Shown: positions 45,630-56,412, counted from the first letter of the stretch. The stretch: DNA of 64,000 nt from Methyloglobulus sp. (GCA_013141505.1 JABFQX010000002.1:1-64000); one strand, 5' to 3'. The notes: generated by a model from the letters alone, not told the origin. A program made the numbers and translations.

Positions 45630-46271
45630 TTAAAGTAGTCCATCCCATTGCAAAAAATTCTTCAGTAGCTGTAAACCAACAGCCTGACTTTTTTCGGGGT
45701 GGAATTGTACGGCAAAAATATTATTTTGTGCGAGTGCACAGGCAAAAGCATTGGGATAGTCCGCCGTTCCGGCAACCATGGAATGATTATCCGGTTTGGC
45801 GTAGTAACTGTGGACAAAATAAAATCGGCTATCTTGCGGAATACCTTCCCATAACGGATGCTGAATTTGATGTACCTGATTCCAACCCATGTGTGGAATT
45901 TTCAGGATATTGCCGTCGTTGTCCTGTAAAGATTCAGGAAAGCGGACAACACGTCCAGGGATAATATCCAAGGTTTGGGTGTGGCCGTTTTCTTCATTAT
46001 CGGTCAACAAGGCTTGCATCCCTAAGCAAATCCCTAAAAATGGCTTAGTCTTGGCGACTTCTGTAATGACGTTTGATAAACCTGATTGATTAAGGGCTTG
46101 CATACAATCCCGTATCGCACCAACACCAGGAAACACGACTCTATCGGCAGCTAAGATCGCATTTGGAGTGGACGTAACACGCACATCACACTCAGGCTCT
46201 GCGTGTTGCAAGGCTTTGGCAATGGAATGGAGATTACCCATTCCGTAATCAATCACAACTACTGAAGACAT
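45630..46271 (-). CDS. hisH: Imidazole glycerol phosphate synthase glutaminase subunit HisH
   Basis: This 213-residue class I glutaminase has VVIDYGMGNLHSIAKAL at the start, the oxyanion P-G-V-G block in VVFPGVGAI, the nucleophile Cys in GICLGMQAL, and His/Glu in AVQFHPEKSQ. It feeds ammonia to HisF. It lies between hisB and hisA on the same strand, 35 bases after hisB. Confidence 0.97.
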   Translation of the reverse strand: MSSVVVIDYGMGNLHSIAKALQHAEPECDVRVTSTPNAILAADRVVFPGVGAIRDCMQALNQSGLSNVITEVAKTKPFLGICLGMQALLTDNEENGHTQTLDIIPGRVVRFPESLQDNDGNILKIPHMGWNQVHQIQHPLWEGIPQDSRFYFVHSYYAKPDNHSMVAGTADYPNAFACALAQNNIFAVQFHPEKSQAVGLQLLKNFLQWDGLL

Positions 46272-46306
46272 ATGCGGAATTTTGAATGATCAGGAAAGGC
46301 TAAAAA

Positions 46307-46900
46307 TCAGAGGCTACCTTTGGTTGATGGCATCATACCTGCCATTCTCGGGTCATGGGCAACAGCCATCCGTAAGGCGCGACCCAGCGCTTTAAAAATA
46401 GTTTCGGCTATATGATGGGCATTTGATCCTTTCAAGTTGTCGATGTGCAAGGTAATACCCGCATGATTGACAAAACCTTGAAAGAATTCACGAAATAAAT
46501 CAACATCGAAGCTGCCAATGGTAGAGCGTGGGAACTTAACATCATAAACCAATCCAGGCCTGCCGGAAAAATCGACAACGACCCTGGATAAGGCTTCATC
46601 CAGAGGAATATAAGCATGGCCGTAACGTACCAGCCCTGTTTTGTCACCCACTGCTTTAGCGAAGGCTTGCCCCAACGTTATGCCGACATCTTCAACGGTA
46701 TGATGGGCATCAATTTCCAAATCGCCTTTAGCGACCACTTCAATATCAATCAATCCATGCCGGGCAATTTGGTCGAGCATGTGGTCAAGAAACGGAATGC
46801 CCGTGGTAAATGAGGATTTCCCGATACCATCGAGGTTAATATTGACTTTAATTTGCGTTTCGAGGGTATTACGCTCGATTTGGGCGATGCGCTGATCCAT
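46307..46900 (-). CDS. hisB: Imidazoleglycerol-phosphate dehydratase
   Basis: This 197-residue monofunctional dehydratase has manganese-binding repeats [23 protein letters not shown] and the second-half equivalents HAGITLHI and [15 protein letters not shown]. There is no N-terminal histidinol phosphatase domain. It is the first his gene of the operon; no leader peptide with histidine codons is seen in the 46901-47100 region. Confidence 0.97.
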   Translation of the reverse strand: MDQRIAQIERNTLETQIKVNINLDGIGKSSFTTGIPFLDHMLDQIARHGLIDIEVVAKGDLEIDAHHTVEDVGITLGQAFAKAVGDKTGLVRYGHAYIPLDEALSRVVVDFSGRPGLVYDVKFPRSTIGSFDVDLFREFFQGFVNHAGITLHIDNLKGSNAHHIAETIFKALGRALRMAVAHDPRMAGMMPSTKGSL

Positions 46901-47124
46901 GATTCAGGACTTGTTGAAAAGTAGATGTATACATAACGGGTTAACGTCAGATTTATGCCATTGTAGTATAAGAAGAAGGCAGGTATGTATGTAAAATTTA
47001 AAAAATATGCAATTTGCGAATGACAGGGCAAATTGATTGTTAAATTAGGCTTAATAGCGACTCATAAGTAGTCTTAGGCTTACGTAAAGTTACGCTTTAA
47101 CCTGCTTTTTTAAACGGAATTTTT

Positions 47125-47241
47125 TGAGACAATGAATCGTCGTCACAGTAGACAGCTCTATTATCATCCACGGGCGAATCCACAAGGCTAACCAAGTTAA
47201 GACGACTTAGCCCCGAACGCGCAATGCTTCGGGGCTTTTTT
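47125..47241 (+). ncRNA. Candidate structured RNA ending in an orphan intrinsic terminator
   Basis: In the 378-base gap between hisB and typA (both minus strand), a plus-strand terminator stands with no plus-strand gene before it: agccccgaa (47209-47217) pairs with ttcggggct (47228-47236), followed by TTTTTT. Upstream gtcgtc (47139-47144) can pair with gacgac (47201-47206), closing a domain of about 56 bases. This suggests a short RNA starting in about 47100-47130, but no convincing promoter is visible and the family is not recognised. The remaining part, 46901-47124, shows only A+T-rich sequence and a small cgtaa-ag-ttacg stem. Confidence 0.4.
47209..47241 (+). terminator. Orphan intrinsic terminator
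   Basis: Nine-base-pair perfect stem, ten-base loop cgcgcaatgc, and a run of six T on the plus strand only. The minus strand, on which typA is read, has no T-run after the same stem, so it is not the typA terminator in the usual sense. Confidence 0.8.
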
Positions 47242-47278
47242 ATGTCAGCCTATCTTTATTTGCCGGTTGAATCCAGCG

Positions 47279-49090
<1,812 letters not shown>

Positions 49091-49280
49091 TGTGAAAATA
49101 TTGTTTGGGTTGATTACGTAGGCTTATTAAGTCAGACGTAAATAATAAAAAATATTACGTCGATTAAAGTAAGGTGTATTGAATAGGATTATTTTTTAAA
49201 AAAGGTTATATGACGATTAGAGTGCTTGCCAGAAAAATTATCGGTCATGCTATGAGGTTTAAATCCTTTTTGACCAAAAA

Positions 49281-49673
49281 TTAACTTTGCTGCCAAGGCA
49301 AACCACAAAACCGCCACCCAGCTATTTTTCCACGATGATTATACGGATCCAAAGGGCCTTCAAAGCCATCGACGATATTGATCAAATGGGCGTAACCGGT
49401 ATCTTCCAACGCCCTAGCGGCACTTAATGATCTTTGCCCGCTGCGGCACAATAAAAGAATGGGTGTTGCTTTGTTGGCAACCAATTCTTCAATAGCATCA
49501 ACAAAATTAGGGTTTATTTCCCAGCTTGGCGCTTCTTTCCAGGCAATATGAACGGCGCCGACAGGATGACCCACATAGGCATGTTCAATTTGCGTACGCA
49601 CGTCTACCAGTACGGCGGAAGGATCTTGTTGAAGAAATTCCCAGGACTGTTGCGGGGTAAGGTTTTGTATCAT
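49281..49673 (-). CDS. Rhodanese-like domain protein
   Basis: This 130-residue single-domain rhodanese has the start LTPQQSWEFLQQDPSAVLVDVRTQIEHAYVGHPVGA, typical of the fold, and active-site loop LLLCRSGQRS with catalytic Cys. It would transfer sulfane sulfur to an acceptor such as cyanide, glutathione or a tRNA-thiolation relay. It is monocistronic as far as can be seen. A short gap without features separates it from the flavoprotein gene. Confidence 0.9.
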   Translation of the reverse strand: MIQNLTPQQSWEFLQQDPSAVLVDVRTQIEHAYVGHPVGAVHIAWKEAPSWEINPNFVDAIEELVANKATPILLLCRSGQRSLSAARALEDTGYAHLINIVDGFEGPLDPYNHRGKIAGWRFCGLPWQQS

Positions 49674-49849
49674 TGTCGTAAAGATATAGCTGTACTTCGT
49701 GTTAATACTGTGGTTTTAAATATGCTGGGCGGCATTATCGCATTAGTTGCCCGATAGAACCAGCAATTGCCAGCACGTTTGCCGACTAACCTTGAATTTG
49801 CACAACATTTGCCGATATTCAACGTTGTTTATCGGCTATTTTGCAGGTT

Positions 49850-51097
49850 TTAGGATGGTGTCTGAATCTCAAGCCAGCGGACAACACCTGCCCCGGCCTT
49901 ACGTCCGCTGGCGAAACAAGCGGAGAGCAGATAACCGCCTGTTGGCGCTTCCCAATCCAGCATTTCCCCACAGCAAAATAAGCCGGGAAGGTTACGTACC
50001 ATCGAATGTTCGTCGACAGAGGCAAAACTGACGCCGCCAGCGCTACTGATGGCTTCGGCAATCGGTCTGGTCGCGATCAGTTTGATTGGTAACGCTTTTA
50101 TTGCCGCGCAGAGTTTGATGGGATCGTTAAAGTCTTCAATTGGCACAATTTCGCGCAGTAATCCGGCTTTAACGCCCCCTATCCCCAAACATTTACGTAG
50201 ATGGTTAGTTAGTGACTGTTTGCCCTGTGGCTTGGCGATTTTCTCAATTAGCGAAGATAACTGCCTGCCGGGTGCCAGATCCAATGTTAATGTCGCAGAT
50301 CCATTTAGGGCAATATCGTCCCGCAAATGTGCAGACAGCGCATATATTAGCCCACCTTCAACGCCTGTCTCGGTGACTACGCAATCGCCTTGCTTGGTTA
50401 TACCGGCAAACGAAGCGACGATTGATTTTAAAGGTTGACCGGCAAAGCGGTCGCAAAAGTGCTGGCTCCAACCCACATCAAAACCACAATTCGCAGGTAC
50501 TAATGGCGCTATTTGCACATCTCTTTGAGCAAGCAAGGAAACCCAATCACCAGTAGAACCCAACTGCGGCCAGCTACCGCCCCCTAAAGCCAGGACGACA
50601 GCATCAACTTGCACGTCTTTAACGCCGTTCGGAGTCATAAACGCCAATGCTTGCGTGCCAGCTTCGCTCCAACCCAGCCACTTGTGGTGCATGTGAAAGC
50701 TAACCCCAGCCAAGCGCAGCCTATGTAACCATGCCCGCAATAACGGCGCGGCTTTCATATCTTTGGGGAAGATACGTCCCGATGAACCGACAAATGTAGA
50801 AAACCCTAATTGCTCAACCCATGTCCTTAAAGCGACAGTGTCAAATTCCTCAAGCATGGGCTTGATGTGGTCACTACGAGAGCCATAACGGGTCAAAAAT
50901 ACATCGAAAGGCTCGGAATAACTAAGGTTTAGCCCCCCTTTGCCAGCCATCAGAAATTTACGGCCAACCGACGGCATGGCATCATACAGATCAACCTTGA
51001 TACCTGCACGACTGATGACTTCTGCCACCATCAAGCCAGCAGGGCCGCCGCCAATAACGGCGACATTATTTAGGGATAACTTAGGCGAATCAGACAT
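49850..51097 (-). CDS. NAD(P)/FAD-dependent oxidoreductase of the BaiN/YhiN (HI0933) family, TIGR03862-like
   Basis: This 415-residue flavoprotein has the dinucleotide fold AVIGGGPAGLMVAEVISRAG, the family-specific SVGRKFLMAGKGGLNLSYSE, DAVVLALGGGSWPQLGSTG and the C-terminal FAD block NLPGLFCCGEMLDWEAPTGGYLLSACFASG. It is the shorter YhiN-type subgroup (TIGR03862-like). Role unknown in most bacteria, with an electron-transfer or bile-acid reductase function only in a specialised member. It is divergent from the cupin gene, 40 bases away. Confidence 0.9.
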   Translation of the reverse strand: MSDSPKLSLNNVAVIGGGPAGLMVAEVISRAGIKVDLYDAMPSVGRKFLMAGKGGLNLSYSEPFDVFLTRYGSRSDHIKPMLEEFDTVALRTWVEQLGFSTFVGSSGRIFPKDMKAAPLLRAWLHRLRLAGVSFHMHHKWLGWSEAGTQALAFMTPNGVKDVQVDAVVLALGGGSWPQLGSTGDWVSLLAQRDVQIAPLVPANCGFDVGWSQHFCDRFAGQPLKSIVASFAGITKQGDCVVTETGVEGGLIYALSAHLRDDIALNGSATLTLDLAPGRQLSSLIEKIAKPQGKQSLTNHLRKCLGIGGVKAGLLREIVPIEDFNDPIKLCAAIKALPIKLIATRPIAEAISSAGGVSFASVDEHSMVRNLPGLFCCGEMLDWEAPTGGYLLSACFASGRKAGAGVVRWLEIQTPS

Positions 51098-51137
51098 TCA
51101 ACTTATAATGGCAAAGGTGCAATTGATACTTAACACG

Positions 51138-51464
51138 ATGAAAACCGAAAATATCTTTGCAAATATTCCCAACATCATACCGGAAGAATTGTTTGAGCGT
51201 TTGCTGAGTGAGAAAAACCTTAAAATTGAACGCATTGTGTCTGAAGGTCATGTTACGCCTGATACACAATGGTGCGATCAGCCTTGGCACGAATGGGTTT
51301 TGGTCGTAAAAGGCCAAGCATTACTGGCTTACGAGGATGGCAGCAAACTGGCTATGCAAGAAGGTGATTATGTCCTGATCCCTGCCCATACCCGACACAG
51401 GGTCGAATGGACACCGCCAGATTCAAAAACAATCTGGCTGGCGATTCATTTTCTTGGGTCTTGA
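51138..51464 (+). CDS. Cupin domain protein
   Basis: In this 108-residue protein the ATG at 51138 is chosen because the ORF-track form from 50940 overlaps the divergent flavoprotein gene and adds unrelated residues. The cupin core is HEWVLVVKGQALLAYEDG, EGDYVLIPAHTRHRVEW, matching the two conserved cupin motifs with metal-ligand His residues. It may be a metal-binding sensor or isomerase-type protein; the function is unknown. N-terminal NIIPEELFERLLSEKNLKIERIVSEGH is typical of small cupins of this group. Confidence 0.88.
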   Translation: MKTENIFANIPNIIPEELFERLLSEKNLKIERIVSEGHVTPDTQWCDQPWHEWVLVVKGQALLAYEDGSKLAMQEGDYVLIPAHTRHRVEWTPPDSKTIWLAIHFLGS

Positions 51465-51495
51465 TTTAACAAATTGACAACCGGTTCAAGCAACA

Positions 51496-51795
51496 CTATT
51501 TTTTCTTGACCGCTGCTTTGGCTGGATCCGCAGGCACCGGAACAGGTACCGGTTCGGGAACAGGCACGGGCGCAGTGCTTGCAGCGACTGGTTTCTTGTG
51601 ATTTTCAACTATCTTTTTCTGTCTGATGCCTTCGCCATACATAGTCATCACAATCATAATCAAAACCGTGGTTATCATCGTCACCAGCCAGCGCGAGGGT
51701 TTCTCCATGAGAAATAGCGCCCATTTCGGCTTGATCATACCCACAACAAAGAAAAGCACTGTCAAAATACCTAGATTAATAGCATGTAAATCCAT
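51496..51795 (-). CDS. Small membrane protein with Pro/Val repeat tail
   Basis: This 99-residue protein has two hydrophobic segments (about residues 7-24 and 38-54), then a cytoplasmic or periplasmic stretch ending with VPVPEPVPVPVPADPAKAAVKKK, a Pro-Val repeat followed by a Lys-rich end. No family was recognised. It is convergent with the cupin gene (31 bases between stops). A Pro/Val tail suggests a spacer spanning the periplasm, as in TonB-like proteins, but it has no TonB domain. Confidence 0.65.
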   Translation of the reverse strand: MDLHAINLGILTVLFFVVGMIKPKWALFLMEKPSRWLVTMITTVLIMIVMTMYGEGIRQKKIVENHKKPVAASTAPVPVPEPVPVPVPADPAKAAVKKK

Positions 51796-52101
51796 TTTAT
51801 GTCCCGATTAACTGTTTAAAAACTCGGCGTATTATTATGTAGCGCAGCTTGGCTGGCAAGATAACACAAAATTTTTAGAAAGAAACTGTAATAAATCGTC
51901 TGCGTATTGCAGAGAAAGGGGGGGGTGATTCAGGTGTTATTTCTGAGGGCTGCTAAATTTGATTGTCGCCATTAAAAATAGCAGTGCCTTTTTCCAAAAA
52001 TCACAAAATCAATGGGGTGCTGCCAAAACAAGGTGGCTGGCCGCTACTTTGGCGTTGGAAAAGATAGCAACCAATATGCCGCTATATTCATCTAAGCAAT
52101 T

Positions 52102-52182
52102 CGTAGGCGGGGATGAACACCGTGAGTCCCCGCATTCACGGCTTGTGATGCTGGGTTTCGCTATGGCTCAACCCAGCCTACG
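52102..52182. repeat. Intergenic hairpin module (i), cgtaggc...gcctacg
   Basis: Outer arms cgtaggc (52102-52108) and gcctacg (52176-52182) bracket an inner hairpin, gctgggtt...aacccagc, and a small gggg/cccc stem. The ctgggttt...acccagcctacg phrase is a recurrent intergenic repeat in many proteobacteria. No ORF covers it. Confidence 0.65.
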
Positions 52183-52235
52183 GACTTAACGAGAAAATGG
52201 GCGGTGGAAAGGCCTAGTGAAGTTGAAGAAGGCCA

Positions 52236-52349
52236 TAAGATGCATTTATAGGATGTGTTGAACAAAGTGAAGCGCATCGTTCGCGTGAGAATGGTTTTCT
52301 CGACCGATGCGCCTCGTACCTCGGCACATCCTACATTTGGCGCATCTTA
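52236..52349. repeat. Intergenic hairpin module (ii), nested taagatgc / taggatgtg arms
   Basis: Two nested inverted repeats: taagatgc (52236-52243) with gcatctta (52342-52349), and inside taggatgtg (52249-52257) with cacatccta (52325-52333). Its centre has gcgcatcg...cgatgcgc, giving a third pair. Such three-layer palindromes look like a non-autonomous mobile repeat. Confidence 0.65.
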
Positions 52350-52427
52350 CGGGTTATTACCGATAACGCGGGCGTTATGGCAAATGTCCTTTCTATATTG
52401 AATAGACGGAAATATCGTAATCAGCAA

Positions 52428-52509
52428 GTAGGGTGGGCAGGTTTTTTTGCCCACCGTTTGCATCGCCGATTTATTTCGCGTGGGCACGAACAGCATGTGC
52501 CCACCCTAC
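52428..52509. repeat. Intergenic hairpin module (iii), gtagggtgggca arms
   Basis: gtagggtgggca (52428-52439) and tgcccaccctac (52498-52509) are perfect 12-bp arms of an 82-base element ending nine bases before the HAF-like gene stop. An inner tgcccacc / gtgggca pair is also present. Together with modules (i), (ii) and the one at 53720 these fill most of the intergenic region. Confidence 0.7.
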
Positions 52510-52517
52510 ACGGCTGG

Positions 52518-53690
52518 TTAAGGTGAAGTCGCGTCGATGCGCTTCAACAAAAACTTATCTAATACATTAAAATCATAATCCACGTCAAAACCAAGCATAT
52601 CACCTTCGTTATTGATGTCGGCTATATAGGATGGATGTCGCCCAACAGGTAAGTTTGTTATCAGATCGGCTAGGTCCAAAGCCACGCCAGGTTTAGGCAA
52701 CAAATAACTGGTTCGGTCTGAATCATAGTATGAAATTACTATCAAATCCTTGTCATTGAAATTCGTGGCCGGCCAGGGATAACTTGAATGCGGAAATTCT
52801 GGCGTACCTTCAACAACATAAGTATGGAAGATGCCTTTTTTGTCATAAAGGCCGATGTGAAAATACCTATAATAGTTGTACAAAGCGCCAAGTATATTCC
52901 CTCGATTGTTAATACCCCGAATCATACTATTATTTGCCGTAGGCAGGGGATTTAAGGTCATTGTTTTACCGGTGCTTGGGTCATGACGAAATTCTATTTC
53001 ATCGCCGGTAATATTGTTCCGCCCTTCCCCTACTACTATCCCTTCATTATTAATATCGAAGGCAAATGCACTACTGATGGTAGAGCCGAAGTTTAACTTG
53101 GTGAGTTTGTTCTTTTTGTAAAGCCAGTGATTAAAATTGTAGTTAGCATCGTATGAAATCACCAGTGCTGTGCCGTCATCGTTGAGGTCAGTTGCCTCGC
53201 TTCCGACAACGTCAGGCGAAAGCGGGAGCGGTATCAGTTTGGTCTTATTGCCACGGAACAAGGCTGCTTGAGTAATGCGGTAGTAGGATCGCCACTGTAC
53301 ACCGCTCCAGCCACAGTGCCGTTTTCGTTGACCGCATTCATATATGAGGCATTTGTGTTGTTTAAGACGGTCACAACGCCACGGTCGTAAACGGCAACGT
53401 GATTGCGCGACGAATCATAGGCATTCCCGTACACCCGTCCGCTGTCGTTAATCGCCACAGGGTTGAAAGATGAATAGCCACGAGGCAGTTTTGCTTGTGT
53501 GAGCGAAATATACTTATACTTAAATGTTTCCCGCCTGCGCCAGCGAGGCCGACAAGCCCAGCGCAACCCAAAACAAGCAAAGAATAATCCTTGCCAAGTT
53601 ACCCGCTTTTGCTATCAAACTATTCTGTCTTGCGTCTTGCGTCTTGCGTCTTGCGTCTTGCGTCTTGAATATTATTGTCTTTGTTTTCAT
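52518..53690 (-). pseudogene. Secreted HAF-repeat-like beta-propeller protein, broken by two frameshifts
   Basis: Three frames together encode one protein. Part 1 starts at 53690 (ATG, preceded by ggggt) with a short basic segment and a signal peptide ending LSASLAQA, stopping at 53520. Part 2 continues one base over (from about 53522) with VAINDSGRVYG and VNENGTVAGAV. Part 3 (from about 53285 to 52518) has TDLNDDGTALVIS, FDINNEGIVVGEGRN and ADINNEGDMLGFD. The INxxGxVxG repeats are those of HAF-like secreted proteins. The two indels (one base over, then back) compensate, so parts 1 and 3 share frame. Either a recent pseudogene or sequencing error. The 5' coding region carries a 7-bp tandem repeat. 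Confidence 0.75.
53627..53668. repeat. Heptanucleotide tandem repeat (GTCTTGC, six units) within the signal-peptide-encoding region
   Basis: Five perfect copies of gtcttgc (53627-53661) and a sixth with one change (gtcttga, 53662-53668) lie in codons 8-21 of the HAF-like gene, encoding KTQDARRKTQDARQ in the current frame. Seven is not divisible by three, so gain or loss of one unit shifts the frame before the signal peptide. Such tracts are slippage hot spots. Confidence 0.85.
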
Positions 53691-53719
53691 GACATACCCC
53701 TTAATTGATTGAAATAGAT

Positions 53720-53758
53720 GTAGGATGGATGCGCTGCGCTTATCCATCCTACTTTTTT
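53720..53758 (+). repeat. Hairpin repeat gtaggatgga...tccatcctac with T-run
   Basis: gtaggatgga (53720-53729) and tccatcctac (53743-53752) form a perfect 10-bp stem around a 13-base loop, followed by TTTTTTT on the plus strand. It belongs to the same style of intergenic palindrome as the modules at 52.1-52.5 kb and can act as a plus-strand terminator. It lies just upstream of the HAF-like start codon. Confidence 0.65.
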
Positions 53759-54351
53759 TCGGAAACCAAATTGCCACATTGATCTTTGGCTATAAACGCT
53801 ATCCCGGCAACGTGGCCTTCAAGGTTAAAGCGCTGGGTGAAACACCCTCCCTTTCCGACGTTTTGATGGTACATGAACCTTCGTGTGCAAACACCCAACA
53901 CAGGTAGGGTATTTGCGCCCTTTTTCTATATTTTTTGTTGCTTTCTGCGTTCTGCTGCGGTCAAAAGGCTCAAATTATTCCTAAATGGCATAAATCAGGC
54001 AGGACGCAAAGGTAACGTAGCACGATTAAGTTGTTGCTGTCTGTGAACTATTCCACTCGAAATGTGTGAAATATTACCTTTACCACAAGCCCAGATTATA
54101 GTAGTTGCCGCTTTGCATTTTTACCACGCTCTACGGTCACTGCCATTAAGGAAACTCTGATTAAGTCCTTCGACAGGCTCAGGACGAACGGCGAGTAGCT
54201 GATTCCGTTCGTGTACGGTAGGAAAGATATGAAACAATAGGCCAATCAGGGGAGTACGTTACCCAATACCGGGAATTATTCGCCCATGCTGCTACAATTC
54301 ATCATAGCTCGGCATGTGTGGGGCGCGGAATCAAATTATTTTGGGGGAGAT
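53759..54351. other. Gap upstream of the stomatin gene with dispersed repeat copy 2
   Basis: No supportable gene. A 60-codon plus-strand ORF (53725-53907) starts within the hairpin repeat and resembles nothing I know. At 54167-54192, ccttcgacaggctcaggacg and then aacggc match the dispersed repeat also found at 17214-17239. The stretch 53930-54050 has phrases such as cgttctgctgcggtc that look like worn IS or repeat sequence, but no family can be named. Confidence 0.5.
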
Positions 54352-55260
54352 ATGGCTACATTTTTTATAACATTGCTGGTTTTTGCCATTGTGTTGGTGA
54401 TGTTGAGCGTGAAATCAGTTACGCAAGGCATGGAATTTACCGTCGAGCGTTTTGGACGGTACACTAAGACCTTAACGCCGGGTTTGAATATCATCATGCC
54501 CGTCATTGACCGCATCGGCGCAAAAATGATCATGATGGAACAAGTCATGAATGTACCGTCCCAGGAAATTATCACTAAAGATAATGCGATGGTCACGGTT
54601 GATGGCGTGGTGTTCTATCAGGTAATGGACACGCCCAAAGCCGCCTACGAGGTCAGGAATCTTGATGCCGCCATTCTGAACTTAACCATGACCAATATCC
54701 GCACGGTCATGGGTTCGATGGACTTGGACGAACTGCTGTCCAAGCGCGATGAGATCAATGCCCGCTTATTGTCTGTGGTAGATGAAGCGACTGGGCCTTG
54801 GGGCATTAAAATCACCCGGATTGAAATCAAGGACATATCGCCACCCAAAGATTTGGTGGAAGCAATGGGACGGCAAATGAAAGCCGAACGCTTGAAACGT
54901 GCATCCATTCTGGAAGCCGAAGGCTTACGGCAATCGGAAATTTTACGTGCCGAAGGCGCACAACAAGCGACTATTCTGGAAGCCGAAGGCCGCAAAGAAG
55001 CCGCCTTCCGTGATGCCGATGCCCGCGAACGGTCAGCCCAGGCGGAAGCCAGGGCAACCATGATGGTATCTGAGGCTATAGCCAAAGGCGATATTCAGGC
55101 GATCAACTATTTTGTCGCGCAAAAATATATCGAGTCCCTAAAAGAAGTTGCCTCGGCGCAGAATAGCAAACTCATTTTCATGCCCCTGGAGGCCAGTAAC
55201 ATCATCGGTGCATTGGGCGGCATTGCCGAATTGGCAAAAGACGTAATGGCTAAAAAATAA
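54352..55260 (+). CDS. SPFH/stomatin-like membrane protein (paraslipin type)
   Basis: In this 302-residue protein the ATG at 54352 ([18 protein letters not shown]) is chosen over 54286 because ggggga stands just before it and the family starts with the membrane helix. SPFH features are [64 protein letters not shown], and the Ala/Glu-rich coiled coil [20 protein letters not shown]. The protein forms large rings in membranes, probably with the partner NfeD-type protein encoded directly downstream. Function is in membrane organisation or protease regulation; not more precise. Confidence 0.93.
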   Translation: MATFFITLLVFAIVLVMLSVKSVTQGMEFTVERFGRYTKTLTPGLNIIMPVIDRIGAKMIMMEQVMNVPSQEIITKDNAMVTVDGVVFYQVMDTPKAAYEVRNLDAAILNLTMTNIRTVMGSMDLDELLSKRDEINARLLSVVDEATGPWGIKITRIEIKDISPPKDLVEAMGRQMKAERLKRASILEAEGLRQSEILRAEGAQQATILEAEGRKEAAFRDADARERSAQAEARATMMVSEAIAKGDIQAINYFVAQKYIESLKEVASAQNSKLIFMPLEASNIIGALGGIAELAKDVMAKK

Positions 55261-55261
55261 G

Positions 55262-55705
55262 GTGGCTGACATGAGCTTTCTATTCTGGTATTGGTGGTTG
55301 TTGGCTTTCCTGTTTTTAATTTTGGAAATGCTGACCCCCGGCTTTTTCTTCATGTGGTTAGCGGTATCGGGATTAATCACCGGCCTGCTAGTCTGGTTAT
55401 TTCCCGTAATGACACTCAATGTACAGATACTGATTTTCTCCGTATTCTCCGTACTTGCGGTGACTGCATGGCGGCTGTATGGCAAAAGATACCCCACCAA
55501 AACTGACCAACCCTTGCTCAACAAACGCGGCACACAATATATAGGGCAGGTATTTCCTTTGTATGCACCGATAGAGAACGGTCAAGGCAAGATAAAAGTG
55601 GACGATTCCATCTGGAAAGTCCACGGCGAAAACTGCGATATTCACAGTAAAGTTAAAGTAATCGCCATCCGTGGGATGATTTTGGAAGTGGAAAAAGTTG
55701 AATAA
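55262..55705 (+). CDS. NfeD-family membrane protein
   Basis: This 147-residue protein (start GTG 55262 or ATG 55271) has two to three transmembrane segments in the first 80 residues (FWYWWLLAFLFLILEMLTPGFFFMWLAVSG), followed by an OB-fold domain with LLNKRGTQYIGQVFPLYAPIENGQGKIKVDDSIWKV, typical of NfeD C-terminal domains. It begins one base after the stomatin stop, forming the conserved stomatin/NfeD operon partnership. Confidence 0.93.
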   Translation: MADMSFLFWYWWLLAFLFLILEMLTPGFFFMWLAVSGLITGLLVWLFPVMTLNVQILIFSVFSVLAVTAWRLYGKRYPTKTDQPLLNKRGTQYIGQVFPLYAPIENGQGKIKVDDSIWKVHGENCDIHSKVKVIAIRGMILEVEKVE

Positions 55706-55809
55706 AAAGTTCTAGAGGCGTATCAGATCCTGAGATATGTGCCAACAATCAGCTATATTGCGGCGACTCGAAGAAACTTTATATTTAGAAATTGCCGCTT
55801 TATTTAAAA

Positions 55810-56412
55810 ATGCCTAACAAACCTTATTCCCAAGCCTGTGAAAACAATAAAGCGCCTATTTTGGCGGTTATCCGGAAAGTATTCGACCAGCCCATTACCG
55901 TTTGGGAAATCGGCAGCGGCACAGGGCAGCATGCGTGTTATTTTGCCAGAGAGCTTCCGCATCTTATCTGGCAACCAACTGACTTAGCCGAAAATTTGCC
56001 AGGAATAAACGCATGGCTGGATGAGGCGAATCTACCTAACATTAACCAGCCGTTATCTTTTGATGTCACCGATTCCGTGTGGCCTTGTGATGGGATGGAT
56101 GCGGTATTTACGGCCAACACATTGCACATTATGGGTTGGCAACAGGTTGAAATATTATTTGAGCGTTTTCAAACTACCCTAAATCCGTTAGCACTGATTT
56201 GTATGTACGGGCCATTCAATTACAACGACAATTACACCAGCGACAGTAACGCCCGTTTTGATGAATGGCTTAAAGGCCGTGATCCTTTAAGCGGCATCAG
56301 GGATTTTGAAGCGGTGATGACTTTGGCTGAAAGTGCAGGACTTAAGTTATTAATGGATAATGCTATGCCTGCCAATAACCGGCTGTTGGTTTTGAAAAAA
56401 TCAATCACTTAA
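55810..56412 (+). CDS. DUF938 SAM-dependent methyltransferase
   Basis: In this 200-residue protein the ATG at 55810 (MPNKPYSQACENNKAPIL) is preferred over the ORF-track start because DUF938 proteins begin with KP(F/Y)SQACENNK. Methyltransferase motif I is VWEIGSGTGQHACYFAR, followed by IWQPTDLAENLPGI and VFTANTLHIMGW. DUF938 proteins are widespread in proteobacteria; the substrate is unknown. It is not obviously linked to the stomatin operon; a 104-base gap separates them. Confidence 0.9.
   Translation: MPNKPYSQACENNKAPILAVIRKVFDQPITVWEIGSGTGQHACYFARELPHLIWQPTDLAENLPGINAWLDEANLPNINQPLSFDVTDSVWPCDGMDAVFTANTLHIMGWQQVEILFERFQTTLNPLALICMYGPFNYNDNYTSDSNARFDEWLKGRDPLSGIRDFEAVMTLAESAGLKLLMDNAMPANNRLLVLKKSIT

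Noticed and set aside
46901-47278. Possible his leader peptide/attenuator upstream of hisB
   Set aside because: No run of His codons on the minus strand, and the strong terminator stem has its T-run on the plus strand.
50940-51137. Longer N-terminus for the cupin ORF
   Set aside because: Overlaps the divergent flavoprotein gene; the cupin homology starts at the ATG at 51138.
53725-53907. 60-residue plus-strand ORF starting MDALRLSILLFFGNQ
   Set aside because: It begins inside a palindromic repeat, has no family resemblance and no ribosome binding site; treated as chance ORF.
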